Below, one piece after another: positions 55,997 to 64,000 of a stretch of 64,000 nt of DNA. The notes beneath the pieces were generated by a model. That model saw nothing but the letters and a program-made list of their open reading frames with translations, was not told the origin of the DNA and ran no database searches. Both the position numbers and the translations under genes were made by a program. This stretch comes from Campylobacter sp. MIT 99-7217 (lineage in GTDB: Bacteria; Campylobacterota; Campylobacteria; Campylobacterales; Campylobacteraceae): positions 1 through 64,000 of the forward strand of contig NZ_QHLJ01000003.1 of the NCBI RefSeq assembly GCF_006864365.1, given 5' to 3'. Within the stretch, counting starts at the first letter, position 1. The number at the start of each line of letters is the position of its first letter.

Positions 55997-56839
55997 TTGA
56001 GCTTTGCTAAATTTGCAAAAAAATACAGCCACCTTAGCCTTGAAGAGCTTGTTGATTTTTATAGTGTTTTTGATGGACTTGATTTAGAGCTTAAGGGGGA
56101 TTTGTTTTTAAGCATTAAAGAGCTTTTGTTGCCTTCTTATGAGGAGTTAAATAAGGGATTTGATTTTGATAAAGATACAAGCTTTGCCTTATATCTTTTA
56201 GCTAAAAATACGAGAAAACGCTATTCTATAAACCGCAAAATTTCACACTTTAAAGCAAATGCTATCATTAAAAATTTACTTCAAAAAGGTATCTTAAGCC
56301 TAGAAAAAAGCAAGGAAGAAAAGCCTCTTTTGCTTAAAAATCAAAAGGTAAAAAAGGATTTAAGGCATTATACCATTCAAGATAAGCTCCTTTTTAACAC
56401 TCAATTTAGCCGTTTTTTCTTTCGTTTTTTAAAGCCAAATGAAAATCTTATCAAAAATCAATGCTATGATGAAGTGATAGAGCTTATAAAAAAGGATTTT
56501 GATAACTATCAAAGCTTTTGCTTTGAAGAACTTTGTAGGGAATTTTTAGAATTTAAGCTCGATATAAAAGGTGTGAGTAGCTTTTGGAATAAGGACATAG
56601 AGCTTGATTTATACTATGAAGATGTAAATTTATGCTTTGTTGGCGAGGTAAAGCTTAATAGAAAAATTTGTAAAAATGTCTTTAATCTCTTGCAAAATAA
56701 GGCGAAATCACTTTTTATAAAGCCTGATTTTTATGTGATTTTTTCAAAATTTGGCTTTTCTCAAGAAATTTTAAAAAATCAAGAACGCAATTTGCTTTTG
56801 TTTGATTTAGAGGATTTTAAAGAACTTATAGGGGTATAA
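55997..56839 (+). CDS. Conserved protein with DUF234-like restriction-nuclease fold (Cj0792-like)
   Basis: The 280-residue protein has a helical N-terminal half. Its C-terminal domain (about 185-280) has FWNKDIELDLYYEDVNLCFVGEVKLN. The pattern E-L-D followed by G-E-V-K is the PD-(D/E)XK-type core seen in DUF234, a domain usually joined to an archaeal-type ATPase. No ATPase domain is present here. It starts with TTG at 55997 and ends two bases before flgS, so it is co-transcribed with that flagellar kinase. Function is unknown, and nuclease activity is only suggested by the motif. Confidence 0.65.
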   Translation: MSFAKFAKKYSHLSLEELVDFYSVFDGLDLELKGDLFLSIKELLLPSYEELNKGFDFDKDTSFALYLLAKNTRKRYSINRKISHFKANAIIKNLLQKGILSLEKSKEEKPLLLKNQKVKKDLRHYTIQDKLLFNTQFSRFFFRFLKPNENLIKNQCYDEVIELIKKDFDNYQSFCFEELCREFLEFKLDIKGVSSFWNKDIELDLYYEDVNLCFVGEVKLNRKICKNVFNLLQNKAKSLFIKPDFYVIFSKFGFSQEILKNQERNLLLFDLEDFKELIGV

Positions 56840-56841
56840 AA

Positions 56842-57870
56842 ATGGATAAAAAGATGTTGCAAAGACTAGATTCCAAAGAAAAAGAAGAGCTTGAGCTTGG
56901 GCTTAAGTCCTTGATAGAACAAACCTATGTTATCGAAAATGAATACAAACAGCTTAATGAAAGCTATGCTTCACTAAGAAAAACTATAAGCGAGATTATC
57001 GAGGTTTTGCCAACGGCACTTTGGGTTTTACACAAGGATAAACAAATTTTCTTACAAAATCACCAAGCCTTAGAAAATGAGGCTTTACTCAGCAAAATCG
57101 ATACAACGAAGCCTCATTATGAACTTGAATTTGAGGGAAAATTTTATATTATCAAAAATACCTTTAAAGATGATAAAATCATCATTTCAGCCACTGATAT
57201 AAGCGATGAAAAAAGAAATGAAAGGCTTGCAAGCATGGGAAGCGTTGCTGCACACCTAGCACATGAAATAAGAAATCCTATAGGTTCAGTATCTTTGCTT
57301 GCCTCAACACTTTTTTCAAGAACAGAACTTAAAAATAAGCATATCGTTCTTGAAATGCAAAAAGCTATAGCAAGAGTCGAACGCATAGTTAATTCGACCT
57401 TGCTTTTTACAAAGGGCGTGCATATAAATAAAGAAAAATTTGATCTTTTAGAGCTTAAAGATGAATGTGAGCAAGCTGTGAATTCGTATAATTTTTCAAG
57501 TGAAATAGACTTTGAGTTTGATTTTTTTTCTTTGCAAATTAATGCTGATAAGGCTTTACTTTCTTTAGTTTTGCAAAATTTGATCTTTAATGCTATTGAT
57601 GCAAGTGAAGAAGCTGAGCTTGCCCATGCAAAGATTAAAATAGAATCTTTGCTTGATGATAAAGACTCTAAAAGGCAAATTTGTATCAAGGTTTTTGATG
57701 AAGGCGTTGCGATCAAAGATGAACAAAAGGTTTTTGAAGCCTTTAAGACAACAAAACTCAAGGGAAATGGCTTAGGACTTTGTCTTTGCAAAGAAATCAT
57801 TAATGCACATGGCGGAGAAATAGGCTTTGAAAAAAATCCAAAATATTTTTATTTTACCCTACCCTTGTAA
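56842..57870 (+). CDS. flgS: Flagellar sensor histidine kinase FlgS
   Basis: FlgS phosphorylates FlgR, which activates sigma-54 transcription of rod, hook and basal-body genes once the export apparatus forms. The 342-residue protein is soluble, with no membrane segment. It has an N-terminal coiled coil (about 12-55), a PAS-like region, the H-box LAHEIRNPIGSV (H141) and a C-terminal ATPase domain with FNAIDASEEA and GNGLGLCLCKE. The sigma-54 promoter before flgG2 in this window is an expected target. Cj0793 is the counterpart. Confidence 0.92.
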   Translation: MDKKMLQRLDSKEKEELELGLKSLIEQTYVIENEYKQLNESYASLRKTISEIIEVLPTALWVLHKDKQIFLQNHQALENEALLSKIDTTKPHYELEFEGKFYIIKNTFKDDKIIISATDISDEKRNERLASMGSVAAHLAHEIRNPIGSVSLLASTLFSRTELKNKHIVLEMQKAIARVERIVNSTLLFTKGVHINKEKFDLLELKDECEQAVNSYNFSSEIDFEFDFFSLQINADKALLSLVLQNLIFNAIDASEEAELAHAKIKIESLLDDKDSKRQICIKVFDEGVAIKDEQKVFEAFKTTKLKGNGLGLCLCKEIINAHGGEIGFEKNPKYFYFTLPL

Positions 57871-58026
57871 ATTTTTATGGTTTATATAATAGCGATATTT
57901 TTCAAAAATAAAATGCGAAAAAAGGGAATATTTTTAAAAAAATAAACAAATATTATCTTTAAATTTACTTTTTATTAAGCCAAAAAAAGCTACCATAGAA
58001 AACCTATACTTTAATATGGAGTTAAA

Positions 58027-60024
58027 ATGCTATCTTTTTTAAGTAATGTCTCTCTTAAAACTAAGGTCGTGATCTTGGTTTTTATCCCTGTTCTTGCTAT
58101 TATCTTATTTTCTTTAAAAGAAATTGATTCAGCGCGTACGCTTGCTAATGAATACAAACACATCTATCAGCAAATTGCCTTGAGCGAAAAAATTTCAGCC
58201 CTTGTACATGAGATGCAAAAAGAAAGAGGACTTAGCGTAGGTTGGCTTACCTCTAAAGGAGCTAAATTTGACTCTGAATTAAAGGCACAAAGAGAGCTTA
58301 CAAGCAAGGCTTATGATGAGCTTTTAAATTTTATCAAAAGTGAAGAAGAAAGTGATCTTACCCTCTTTGCTCAAGGTATAGAAAAACTTAAGGAGCTTTC
58401 TACAGCAAGACAAAATGCTGATACTTCTATCACAACTCAAGCACCTATAGCGGCTCAAACAGCAAGTTATTTCACATCGACTATTGCTTTTTTACTTAAT
58501 GGGGTCTTAAATACCTCAAAAACTATCACTGATGCAAAAATTTCAGTAGATATGCTTGCATACTCAAGTTTTTTATATATCAAAGAAAGATCCGGTCTTG
58601 AAAGAGCACTTGTTAATGGTATTTTTGTAGCTAATGCTCCAACCAATAACACTATTTACAACAGATTCGTTAGTCTTACTTCAGAACAAGAAACATATCA
58701 AGGATACTTTTTTGCCTTTAGTGACGAAGAAAATATAAATTTGTATCAAGAAAAATCTAAGAATGAAAGTTTTGAAAAAGTACTTAAAATGAGGCAAACT
58801 CTTATAGAAAATCACGAAATTGGAAATTATGATATAAATCCTGAGGATTGGTTTAGTACCATTACTTTAAAAATAAACACCCTAAAAGAAATTGAAGATA
58901 GTGTTGCTAATAAAATCAATCAAAAAATTCTTACCCTTACTTTGGAGCAAGAGCAAAAATTATATCTTACTCTAGGTTTTGTTATTGTTTTACTAGGCAT
59001 AGTCTTTGTTCTTTCTTTCTTTATCATTAGAAATATTACTTCTCGCTTAAAAAATGTCAACACCAAAATACAATATATCATTGATAATAAAATTCTTAAA
59101 GAAAAAATCCCCTCTCTTGCAAATGATGAGATTGATAAAATGACAAAGTCTATTAATGTGTTTATTTCTTATATGCAAAATGTCATTGCTGGCGTATTTC
59201 AGCAAACAAAAAATAATCTTGATATTTCAGATCAAATAAGTCAAATCACTCACAATCTTGATACAAGTAGCAAAGAAATTTCAAACATGAGTGCAAATAA
59301 TGTTCGTTTAGGAGAAGAAAGCAGAAAAATCATTGAAGAAAACATGGAAATATCGCTTTCAACGAAAGAAGAACTTGAAACTGTACTCAAAGAACTTGAA
59401 GAAAATCAAGATATAGTCAATAAAATTAGTGATAAAATCAGACAAGATGTAACCAAAGAAGAACAAAATGTTCAAAAAATCAACACACTAGCTAGTGAAG
59501 CAAAAAATATACAAGCTGTTTTAGATACTATCACAGAAATAGCTGATCAAACTAATCTCTTAGCCCTAAATGCAGCCATTGAGGCAGCTCGTGCAGGAGA
59601 GCATGGAAGAGGTTTTGCTGTGGTGGCTGATGAGATAAGACAACTTGCTGAAAGAACACAAAATTCGATCACTCAAACAGGAAATATCATCAAAACCATA
59701 CTTAAGTCTATAAGTGAATTTAATGATGACATGAAAGAAAATTTAGAATCCGTTCATGAACTTAGCATAAATGCTGATAATATGCAACAAAATATCACGC
59801 AACTGAGCGAGGTTATCAACACTGCTGTTAAAAAGTCTTTGGATTCTCTTGAAGGAACAAAGTCTGTAAATTCTCACACTTTAGATATACTTGAAAATGG
59901 AGATAAAATTAATGCTTGTGTATCTGATCTTATAAAAATCAATGAAAATATGCAAAGTATTTCAAATTCTCTTAGCGAAAAGACAAAAAATCTTAATAAA
60001 AGCTTAGCAGAATTTAAAATATAA
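58027..60024 (+). CDS. Methyl-accepting chemotaxis protein with NIT-type sensor domain
   Basis: The 665-residue receptor has membrane helices at about 13-30 and 317-334 that enclose a ~285-residue periplasmic helical domain. That domain begins [21 protein letters not shown] and contains [14 protein letters not shown]. Both blocks are marks of the nitrate/nitrite-sensing NIT fold. A HAMP-like linker follows, and the signalling hairpin tip near 508-540 reads [20 protein letters not shown]. No CheR-tethering pentapeptide is seen at the end. It is a monocistronic plus-strand gene with GGAG before the ATG. The nap nitrate-reductase operon lies 1.7 kb away, which suggests but does not prove nitrate taxis. 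Confidence 0.82.
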   Translation: MLSFLSNVSLKTKVVILVFIPVLAIILFSLKEIDSARTLANEYKHIYQQIALSEKISALVHEMQKERGLSVGWLTSKGAKFDSELKAQRELTSKAYDELLNFIKSEEESDLTLFAQGIEKLKELSTARQNADTSITTQAPIAAQTASYFTSTIAFLLNGVLNTSKTITDAKISVDMLAYSSFLYIKERSGLERALVNGIFVANAPTNNTIYNRFVSLTSEQETYQGYFFAFSDEENINLYQEKSKNESFEKVLKMRQTLIENHEIGNYDINPEDWFSTITLKINTLKEIEDSVANKINQKILTLTLEQEQKLYLTLGFVIVLLGIVFVLSFFIIRNITSRLKNVNTKIQYIIDNKILKEKIPSLANDEIDKMTKSINVFISYMQNVIAGVFQQTKNNLDISDQISQITHNLDTSSKEISNMSANNVRLGEESRKIIEENMEISLSTKEELETVLKELEENQDIVNKISDKIRQDVTKEEQNVQKINTLASEAKNIQAVLDTITEIADQTNLLALNAAIEAARAGEHGRGFAVVADEIRQLAERTQNSITQTGNIIKTILKSISEFNDDMKENLESVHELSINADNMQQNITQLSEVINTAVKKSLDSLEGTKSVNSHTLDILENGDKINACVSDLIKINENMQSISNSLSEKTKNLNKSLAEFKI

Positions 60025-60026
60025 GC

Positions 60027-60611
60027 TCAAGAAAAAAGATCATACATCATAAAACAAGCAAGCAAGAATACGCAAAAAGCACTGAATTTTGTGAGCATGC
60101 CTATGTATTTTAAAAGAAAGATACGAAAAGCACTTCCTCCTAAAGCATAAGTGCAAAGTGCTACAAATTCGATAAAAAGTATACTCACACAAAGCAAAAT
60201 AAGGCTAAATTCTTTTAAAAAAGGAGGAAGTAAAGAAAGTATAAAAATCCATGCTTTTGGATTTGAAACGCTAGCCAAAAAGCCTTGCAGAGCCAAAGAG
60301 AATTTGTCTTTTGGGCTGAGCTTCATTTCTTTAAATTCTATCCTTTTTCTAAAAAGAACAAAGGCTGTATAAAATAAAAACAATGCTCCACAAAATTTAA
60401 ACACCCAAAATGCTAATTTATATTCTAAAATAAAACTAGCCCCAAAAGCACAAACTAAGATGATGATGAAAATACCAAACAACTCTCCACTCATCATCCA
60501 CAAAGTCTTTTTAAAACCTATGCTAAGCCCTAAAGATAAAGCAAGACTCATACAAAGTCCGGGCAGAAAAGAAACAGAAGCAAAGCTTAATACAAAAAGT
60601 AAAAAGCTCAC
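60027..60611 (-). CDS. LysE-family amino acid exporter
   Basis: The 194-residue protein has six membrane segments. It starts with the LysE/RhtB pattern LSFASVSFLPGLCMSLALSLGLSIGFKKTLW and has the mid-protein ASVSNPKAWIF block, a clear family mark. The expected function is amino acid or homoserine-lactone-type efflux at the inner membrane. It begins with a GTG overlapping the azlD stop by four bases, so it is the third gene of an exporter operon. The C-terminus converges with the chemoreceptor gene two bases away. Confidence 0.85.
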   Translation of the reverse strand: MSFLLFVLSFASVSFLPGLCMSLALSLGLSIGFKKTLWMMSGELFGIFIIILVCAFGASFILEYKLAFWVFKFCGALFLFYTAFVLFRKRIEFKEMKLSPKDKFSLALQGFLASVSNPKAWIFILSLLPPFLKEFSLILLCVSILFIEFVALCTYALGGSAFRIFLLKYIGMLTKFSAFCVFLLACFMMYDLFS

Positions 60612-60934
60612 CCAAAAATCCTACTTATCGCCATGTAAAAGATAATGCCTAGAGAAATACTTATCAAAGCACTTTTAAAACAAAGCTGCAATACTAAAGT
60701 AAAAATGCAAGAAACAAGGACAAAGACTAAGGTTTGAGTGTGAGAAAAATCATAAATAAAAAATGTATAAAAAACAAGAATAACCATGATGACTAAAGGC
60801 ATATTCTTTTGTATAAAAACCAAATTTTCACCCTCTTGCTTATGCTTAAAAAGTAAAAAAGGTAAAATTCTTGCTCCATAAGTTGCTATATAGCCCATTA
60901 GAAGTGCTAGAAAAAAGTATTTTTCATCGAACAT
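60608..60934 (-). CDS. azlD: AzlD-family branched-chain amino acid exporter subunit
   Basis: The 108-residue protein has three to four membrane segments with YIATYGARILPFLLF and MPLVIMVILVFY blocks of the AzlD (BrnE/YgaH) family. AzlD works with the larger AzlC in branched-chain amino acid export. It overlaps azlC by 11 bases at the start and the LysE gene by four bases at the end. The trio is thus a compact amino acid efflux unit. Confidence 0.85.
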   Translation of the reverse strand: MFDEKYFFLALLMGYIATYGARILPFLLFKHKQEGENLVFIQKNMPLVIMVILVFYTFFIYDFSHTQTLVFVLVSCIFTLVLQLCFKSALISISLGIIFYMAISRIFG

Positions 60935-61607
60935 AGTTTTTCCTTATAAGCAAATACACAAGTGCTATACTCAAACAAGCAAAAAGCATATAAGCTTTTG
61001 CTATAAACAAAAAACCAAAAAAGCCAATAAAAAAGGCTATAAAAAGAATTTTTGGATTTGGATTTTGTTTGTAAGCATCGTAAGCAAGCACGATAAAAAG
61101 AGCACTTAAACTAAATTCTATCCCTGAGTAATCAATATCAATATTGTTTTGAAATAAAAATCCAAGAAAAACTCCAAAAAGCCAATAACTTTGATTTAAA
61201 AAACAAAGTAAGGCATAATACAAACTTCTCTTATGTTTGTTGCTTACTGATTCAAAATCTTTTTGATAGGTGCTTAAGAGTGCAAAACTTTCATCTGAGA
61301 GAGAAAAAATAACATAATGTCTTAAAAAATTTAAATTTTTTAATTCGCTCAAAATCGTAAGCGTGTAAAAAAAATGCCTAAAACCAAGCAAAAATAAGGT
61401 TATAAAAATACCAAGCAAGGTTTCATTTGCCACGATGAAAGTAACAAGCAAAAACTCAGCCGAACCAGAATACACAAAAAAAGAAATCATTAAGGCTTGA
61501 TATATGCTAAAATGATTACTCGCAGCAAGTATACCAAGTGCCATTCCAAGCGGGATATAAGCAGTCATTACAGGTAAGGTAAGTTTAAAGAGTTTTAAAA
61601 AATTCAC
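60924..61607 (-). CDS. azlC: AzlC-family branched-chain amino acid exporter subunit
   Basis: The 227-residue protein has about six to seven membrane segments and the AzlC/BrnF pattern VMTAYIPLGMALGILAASNHFS, then SGSAEFLLVTFIVAN and LLGFRHFFYTLTIL. It begins with GTG, preceded by GAGG eight bases upstream. A minus-strand TATAAT at 61645-61650 provides the -10 for the azlC-azlD-lysE operon. Export of leucine, isoleucine or valine is inferred from the family. Confidence 0.87.
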   Translation of the reverse strand: MNFLKLFKLTLPVMTAYIPLGMALGILAASNHFSIYQALMISFFVYSGSAEFLLVTFIVANETLLGIFITLFLLGFRHFFYTLTILSELKNLNFLRHYVIFSLSDESFALLSTYQKDFESVSNKHKRSLYYALLCFLNQSYWLFGVFLGFLFQNNIDIDYSGIEFSLSALFIVLAYDAYKQNPNPKILFIAFFIGFFGFLFIAKAYMLFACLSIALVYLLIRKNYVR

Positions 61608-61644
61608 AAAATTGACCTCAAGCTAAGCTTTTTTGAAATTTAGG

Positions 61645-61650
61645 ATTATA
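61645..61650 (-). promoter_or_regulatory. Sigma-70 -10 element for azlC-azlD-lysE
   Basis: The minus strand reads TTTTTGTTATAATCC 38 bases before the azlC GTG. It is a full TATAAT with a T-rich upstream stretch, typical of Campylobacter. Confidence 0.6.
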
Positions 61651-61743
61651 ACAAAAAAAGTTCAAATAAAAAATACTTTTCAAAAAGTTTGCACAAGAAT
61701 TTAAGGTAGAATATAAAAATCGTAGATATTTAAGCCTTAGAAA

Positions 61744-62076
61744 TTAATATTTTTGAAAAATATTGCCGTAATATTCTATATCTTCAGCATCCTTTTTCTC
61801 ATCAAGTCTTTGCTCTATATCAACTTTTCCAGCTTTTTGGATCTCATCATCAAGATCTTGATATGAAAAAACCATACTCACACTGATGGTGTTTTTGATT
61901 TTTTCAAGAGCCTTAAAGGCTTTTAACTCCTCATCTAAACTCTCACTTTCTATCAAAACAATGATCTTTTCATCTTCTATAAGCTCTACACTACACAAAT
62001 CAATACTTGAAATAGCCTCTAAAACTCTTTCTTGATCCTCTTGTTTAGCAACAACCAAAGCACTTGAAATATTCAC
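61744..62076 (-). CDS. napD: NapD chaperone for periplasmic nitrate reductase
   Basis: NapD binds the twin-arginine signal of NapA and delays export until the molybdenum cofactor is inserted. The 110-residue cytoplasmic protein has the ferredoxin-like beta-alpha-beta fold, starting MNISSALVVAKQEDQE, with a VSMVFSYQDLDDE end-strand and an acidic tail. It is the last gene of the nap operon in the Campylobacter order A-G-H-B-L-D. moeA at 13.3 kb supplies the cofactor step. Cj0785 is the counterpart. Confidence 0.87.
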   Translation of the reverse strand: MNISSALVVAKQEDQERVLEAISSIDLCSVELIEDEKIIVLIESESLDEELKAFKALEKIKNTISVSMVFSYQDLDDEIQKAGKVDIEQRLDEKKDAEDIEYYGNIFQKY

Positions 62077-62087
62077 TAATTAGCTCC

Positions 62088-63011
62088 TTATCTATCAAAG
62101 ATGAGAATTTTATCATGAAAGCCCGCTATCAAAAATGTATTCTCGCCCATAAACAAAACAAATTCTACCATAAAATTTACATTTTCAGCCTTAAACAAGG
62201 GCTTAAAATCTTTAGTATCTAAAAGCTCAACAACTCCAGCTTCATTATCTGCGTAAGCCAAAACTTTAGCATTTTCATTTAAGGCACAAGCATAGATAAG
62301 AAAATTTTTTTGCAAAAAACTTTCTTTTCCATTTTTAATAAGTCCTATTTTTCTATCCGTAGAACAACTTATAAGAGTGTTGTTTTTTATATCCACTTGA
62401 TAAATTCCATCTTTGTGATTTTTATCATAGTTAAACTCAAGTTGCCATTTTGGTATATCAAAAAGTTTAACCTCTCCACTTTCAAAACCGGTAACAAGCT
62501 TTGTTCTATCCTTACTCAAAGCCGCATCATTTAAACTAGAATGAGAAAATTTAAAGCTTTTTATTTCCTTTAGATCTTTTAAATTTAAAAGCTTAATATC
62601 TGAGCTCAAAAGCGCTAAGAGAATGGTATTTTCATCAATAAAAAATGCTTTTTTTACACTATCAAAATCAAGCTTTTTACTTGTAAATTCTTTAGTCTTT
62701 AAATTTAAAACACCTAAATTTAAGCCACCAAAATCACCGCTAGAAACAATGAGGAGTTGGTTATTAAAAATATCTAAACTATAAATTTGAGAATCAGCCT
62801 TATCATCGTAGTAATTTTTTATATTTTGGAGGGCAAAAATTTCTTTTAACTCCTTTTTTTCAGTGTCAAAACTTAAAATTTCACCCTTTATAGTGCCTAT
62901 GAACAAAAACTTACCCTCAGAATTTAAGGCTGTTAAATTTGAAGGTAACTTCAGTTCATAAGCAAACAAAAATAAAGAAAAGCAAAGAAATGTCAAGCAT
63001 TTTCTTAGCAT
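62088..63011 (-). CDS. napL: NapL, periplasmic beta-propeller protein of the nap operon
   Basis: The 307-residue precursor has a Sec signal peptide (about 1-17, SLFLFAYE). Six to seven WD40/PQQ-like strand repeats follow, for example EGKFLFIGTIKGEILSFD and DRTKLVTGFESGEVKLFD. NapL is specific to epsilonproteobacterial nap operons. It is reported as needed for full NapA activity, but its exact role is unclear. It touches napB by one base and precedes napD by 11. Cj0784 is the counterpart. Confidence 0.87.
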   Translation of the reverse strand: MLRKCLTFLCFSLFLFAYELKLPSNLTALNSEGKFLFIGTIKGEILSFDTEKKELKEIFALQNIKNYYDDKADSQIYSLDIFNNQLLIVSSGDFGGLNLGVLNLKTKEFTSKKLDFDSVKKAFFIDENTILLALLSSDIKLLNLKDLKEIKSFKFSHSSLNDAALSKDRTKLVTGFESGEVKLFDIPKWQLEFNYDKNHKDGIYQVDIKNNTLISCSTDRKIGLIKNGKESFLQKNFLIYACALNENAKVLAYADNEAGVVELLDTKDFKPLFKAENVNFMVEFVLFMGENTFLIAGFHDKILIFDR

Positions 63012-63580
63012 TAATTCACACCTTCATTAATAACATCAATTAAATTTGACTTATTTTTAAGCGTTGCGTCATCAAAAACAGGTTTAAAGGTGTTACCTAC
63101 TAAAGGTTTTGCATTGCTTTGAGGTACATGGCACAAGGTGCAGTTAAAACGGGTATCACTAATCACATCTCCTGTTGATTTATTTGCACGAAAATCAAAA
63201 TAATGAGTTGCAGGCATAGCCGTAGCACCAACTTCAGTAGCAAGTTCTTTTACATGGCAAGATAAACACATATTGTTATCTTTTGTGATAGGCAAAAGTC
63301 CATCTGTGCTATGTGGTATAAAAGGTGGAGCATTTTCAAAAGAGCGGTCTATCACTTCAGCCTCGCCCGGTGCAAGTGTGGTAAAGCTTGATTCTGGTAA
63401 AACAACTTCTTCCCTTGCTAAATCACTTCTTCTCAAACCAATATCAACATCACTCACTCCAGCTTCTGTTTTTATCTCTTCGCTGGTAGAGGAGTTTGTT
63501 TCCTTTGTACTGTTATCTTTGCATGCAACTATAAAAAGCATAGCAAAAATACCAAGTCCAACCAACATCTTCTTAAACAT
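63011..63580 (-). CDS. napB: NapB, dihaem cytochrome c of periplasmic nitrate reductase
   Basis: NapB passes electrons from the quinol-oxidising NapGH to NapA. The 189-residue precursor has two haem c sites, CLSCH and CTLCH, with spaced histidines (ATHYFDF) for the other axial ligands. The N-terminal segment ends FIVACKD, a possible lipoprotein cleavage site rather than a plain Sec signal. The segment ENAPPFIPHSTDGLLPI is typical of NapB. It overlaps napH by eight bases. Cj0783 is the counterpart. Confidence 0.93.
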   Translation of the reverse strand: MFKKMLVGLGIFAMLFIVACKDNSTKETNSSTSEEIKTEAGVSDVDIGLRRSDLAREEVVLPESSFTTLAPGEAEVIDRSFENAPPFIPHSTDGLLPITKDNNMCLSCHVKELATEVGATAMPATHYFDFRANKSTGDVISDTRFNCTLCHVPQSNAKPLVGNTFKPVFDDATLKNKSNLIDVINEGVN

Positions 63581-64000
63581 TTTTTCTCCTTATATCAAAA
63601 ATACTAAACTCAAGTGCATCATCATCGCACACTTCTATACAGCGACCACAACGAATACACTCTCCTGAAAGAACATTTTTTTGTTCCTTGCCAATATGAG
63701 CTAAAACCTGTCTTTCTGGACAAATTTCAACACATTTAAAACATTTTGTGCATTTTGAAAGATGATATCTTACCTTTAAAAGAGCATATCTTGAAATAAA
63801 TGCATAAAATGCCCCAAGTGGGCAAAAATGCGAACAAACAGCTCTTGAAGCCAAAAAAGCATCAATTACAAAGATAACAAATCCAACAAAAGCCCAAGAA
63901 AAACCGCCAAAAATCACGCCCCTTTGAACTATTCCTATATAAGAAAAAGCTTCAAAGACAGGTTGACTTAAAATAAAACTTAAAACAAGGGTAAGTATAA
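63573..64000 (-). CDS. napH: NapH, membrane ferredoxin subunit of the nap system (partial, 5' end missing)
   Basis: The reading frame stays open to the right edge, so the N-terminus lies outside the window. The visible 142 residues or so include membrane segments with FGGFSWAFVGFVIFVIDAF. The CSHFCPLGAFYAF motif follows, then two 4Fe-4S sites (CTKCFKCVEICPE and CIRCGRCIEVCD) on the cytoplasmic side. NapH with NapG oxidises menaquinol and feeds NapB. Menaquinol would come through the MqnC pathway encoded at 17.8 kb. Cj0782 is the counterpart. napG and napA should lie further right. Confidence 0.92.
   Translation of the reverse strand, partial: ILTLVLSFILSQPVFEAFSYIGIVQRGVIFGGFSWAFVGFVIFVIDAFLASRAVCSHFCPLGAFYAFISRYALLKVRYHLSKCTKCFKCVEICPERQVLAHIGKEQKNVLSGECIRCGRCIEVCDDDALEFSIFDIRRKNV

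Noticed and set aside
57144-57800. A 218-codon open frame on the minus strand inside flgS
   Set aside because: It lies wholly opposite a well-supported kinase gene, is Ser/Leu-rich as expected of a mirror frame, and matches no family I know.

Overview
The window looks like chromosome from a thermotolerant Campylobacter of the C. jejuni / C. upsaliensis type. It is AT-rich and densely packed. It carries hallmark genes of that group: the single-subunit recombinase XerH, the futalosine menaquinone enzyme MqnC, the CprRS two-component pair beside htrA, the cbpA-hspR pair, cjaA/cjaB, the flagellar kinase flgS and a nap operon with napL. Many short gene blocks match C. jejuni NCTC 11168 blocks as I remember them, but in a different overall order. 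I cannot name the species from the sequence alone.

Layout. (1) 0.4-6.6 kb, minus strand: a tight operon from a c-type cytochrome through hemL to an AtpI/Z-like protein, two membrane proteins, a hook-length-control-like protein and a stand-alone FlhB C-terminal-domain protein. (2) 6.7-8.4 kb: folD-lepB, a terminator and tRNA-Gly(GCC). (3) 9.0-13.2 kb: an accessory operon holding a broken DUF2972 transferase gene with an 11-G tract, a truncated pyruvate-kinase-like protein, a CPA2 antiporter and a CysC-like kinase. (4) 13.3-16.8 kb: moeA, murA, xerH. (5) 16.8-17.8 kb: a gene-free AT-rich stretch with a candidate dif site, so this is probably the replication terminus. (6) 17.8-31.3 kb: mqnC, an MFS gene, cprSR, htrA, cbpA-hspR, kefB, glyS, an M23 peptidase and a lipoprotein. 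(7) 31.4-36.1 kb: tRNA-Arg(CCT), the str operon and rmuC. (8) 36.2-39.9 kb: flgG, flgG2, rpoD. (9) 39.9-47.6 kb: valS, metNI, a GT8 glycosyltransferase, a frameshifted MFS gene and purU. (10) 47.6-57.9 kb: cca-like, pepD, cjaB/cjaA, sixA-like, rhomboid, a class V aminotransferase, a nuclease-like gene and flgS. (11) 58.0-64 kb: a nitrate-sensor-type chemoreceptor, a LysE/AzlD/AzlC exporter set and napD-L-B-H, with napH running off the right edge.

How the genes work together. Most are housekeeping: translation, cofactors, flagella, envelope quality control and nitrate respiration. Two regulatory circuits can be read from the DNA. A HAIR-type inverted repeat sits in the -35 to -14 region of the cbpA-hspR promoter, which implies HspR autorepression. 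A -24/-12 sigma-54 promoter sits in front of flgG2-flgG, fitting control by the FlgS system encoded 19 kb away.

The most unusual part is the 9.0-13.2 kb operon. DUF2972 proteins and CysC-like kinases are known parts of the capsule O-methyl phosphoramidate pathway of C. jejuni. Here both types occur together, apparently away from a capsule locus, in one operon with a pyruvate-kinase-like protein lacking the regulatory domain and an ion antiporter. I know of no described system with this combination. Its function is unproven, and the transferase gene is broken as sequenced.
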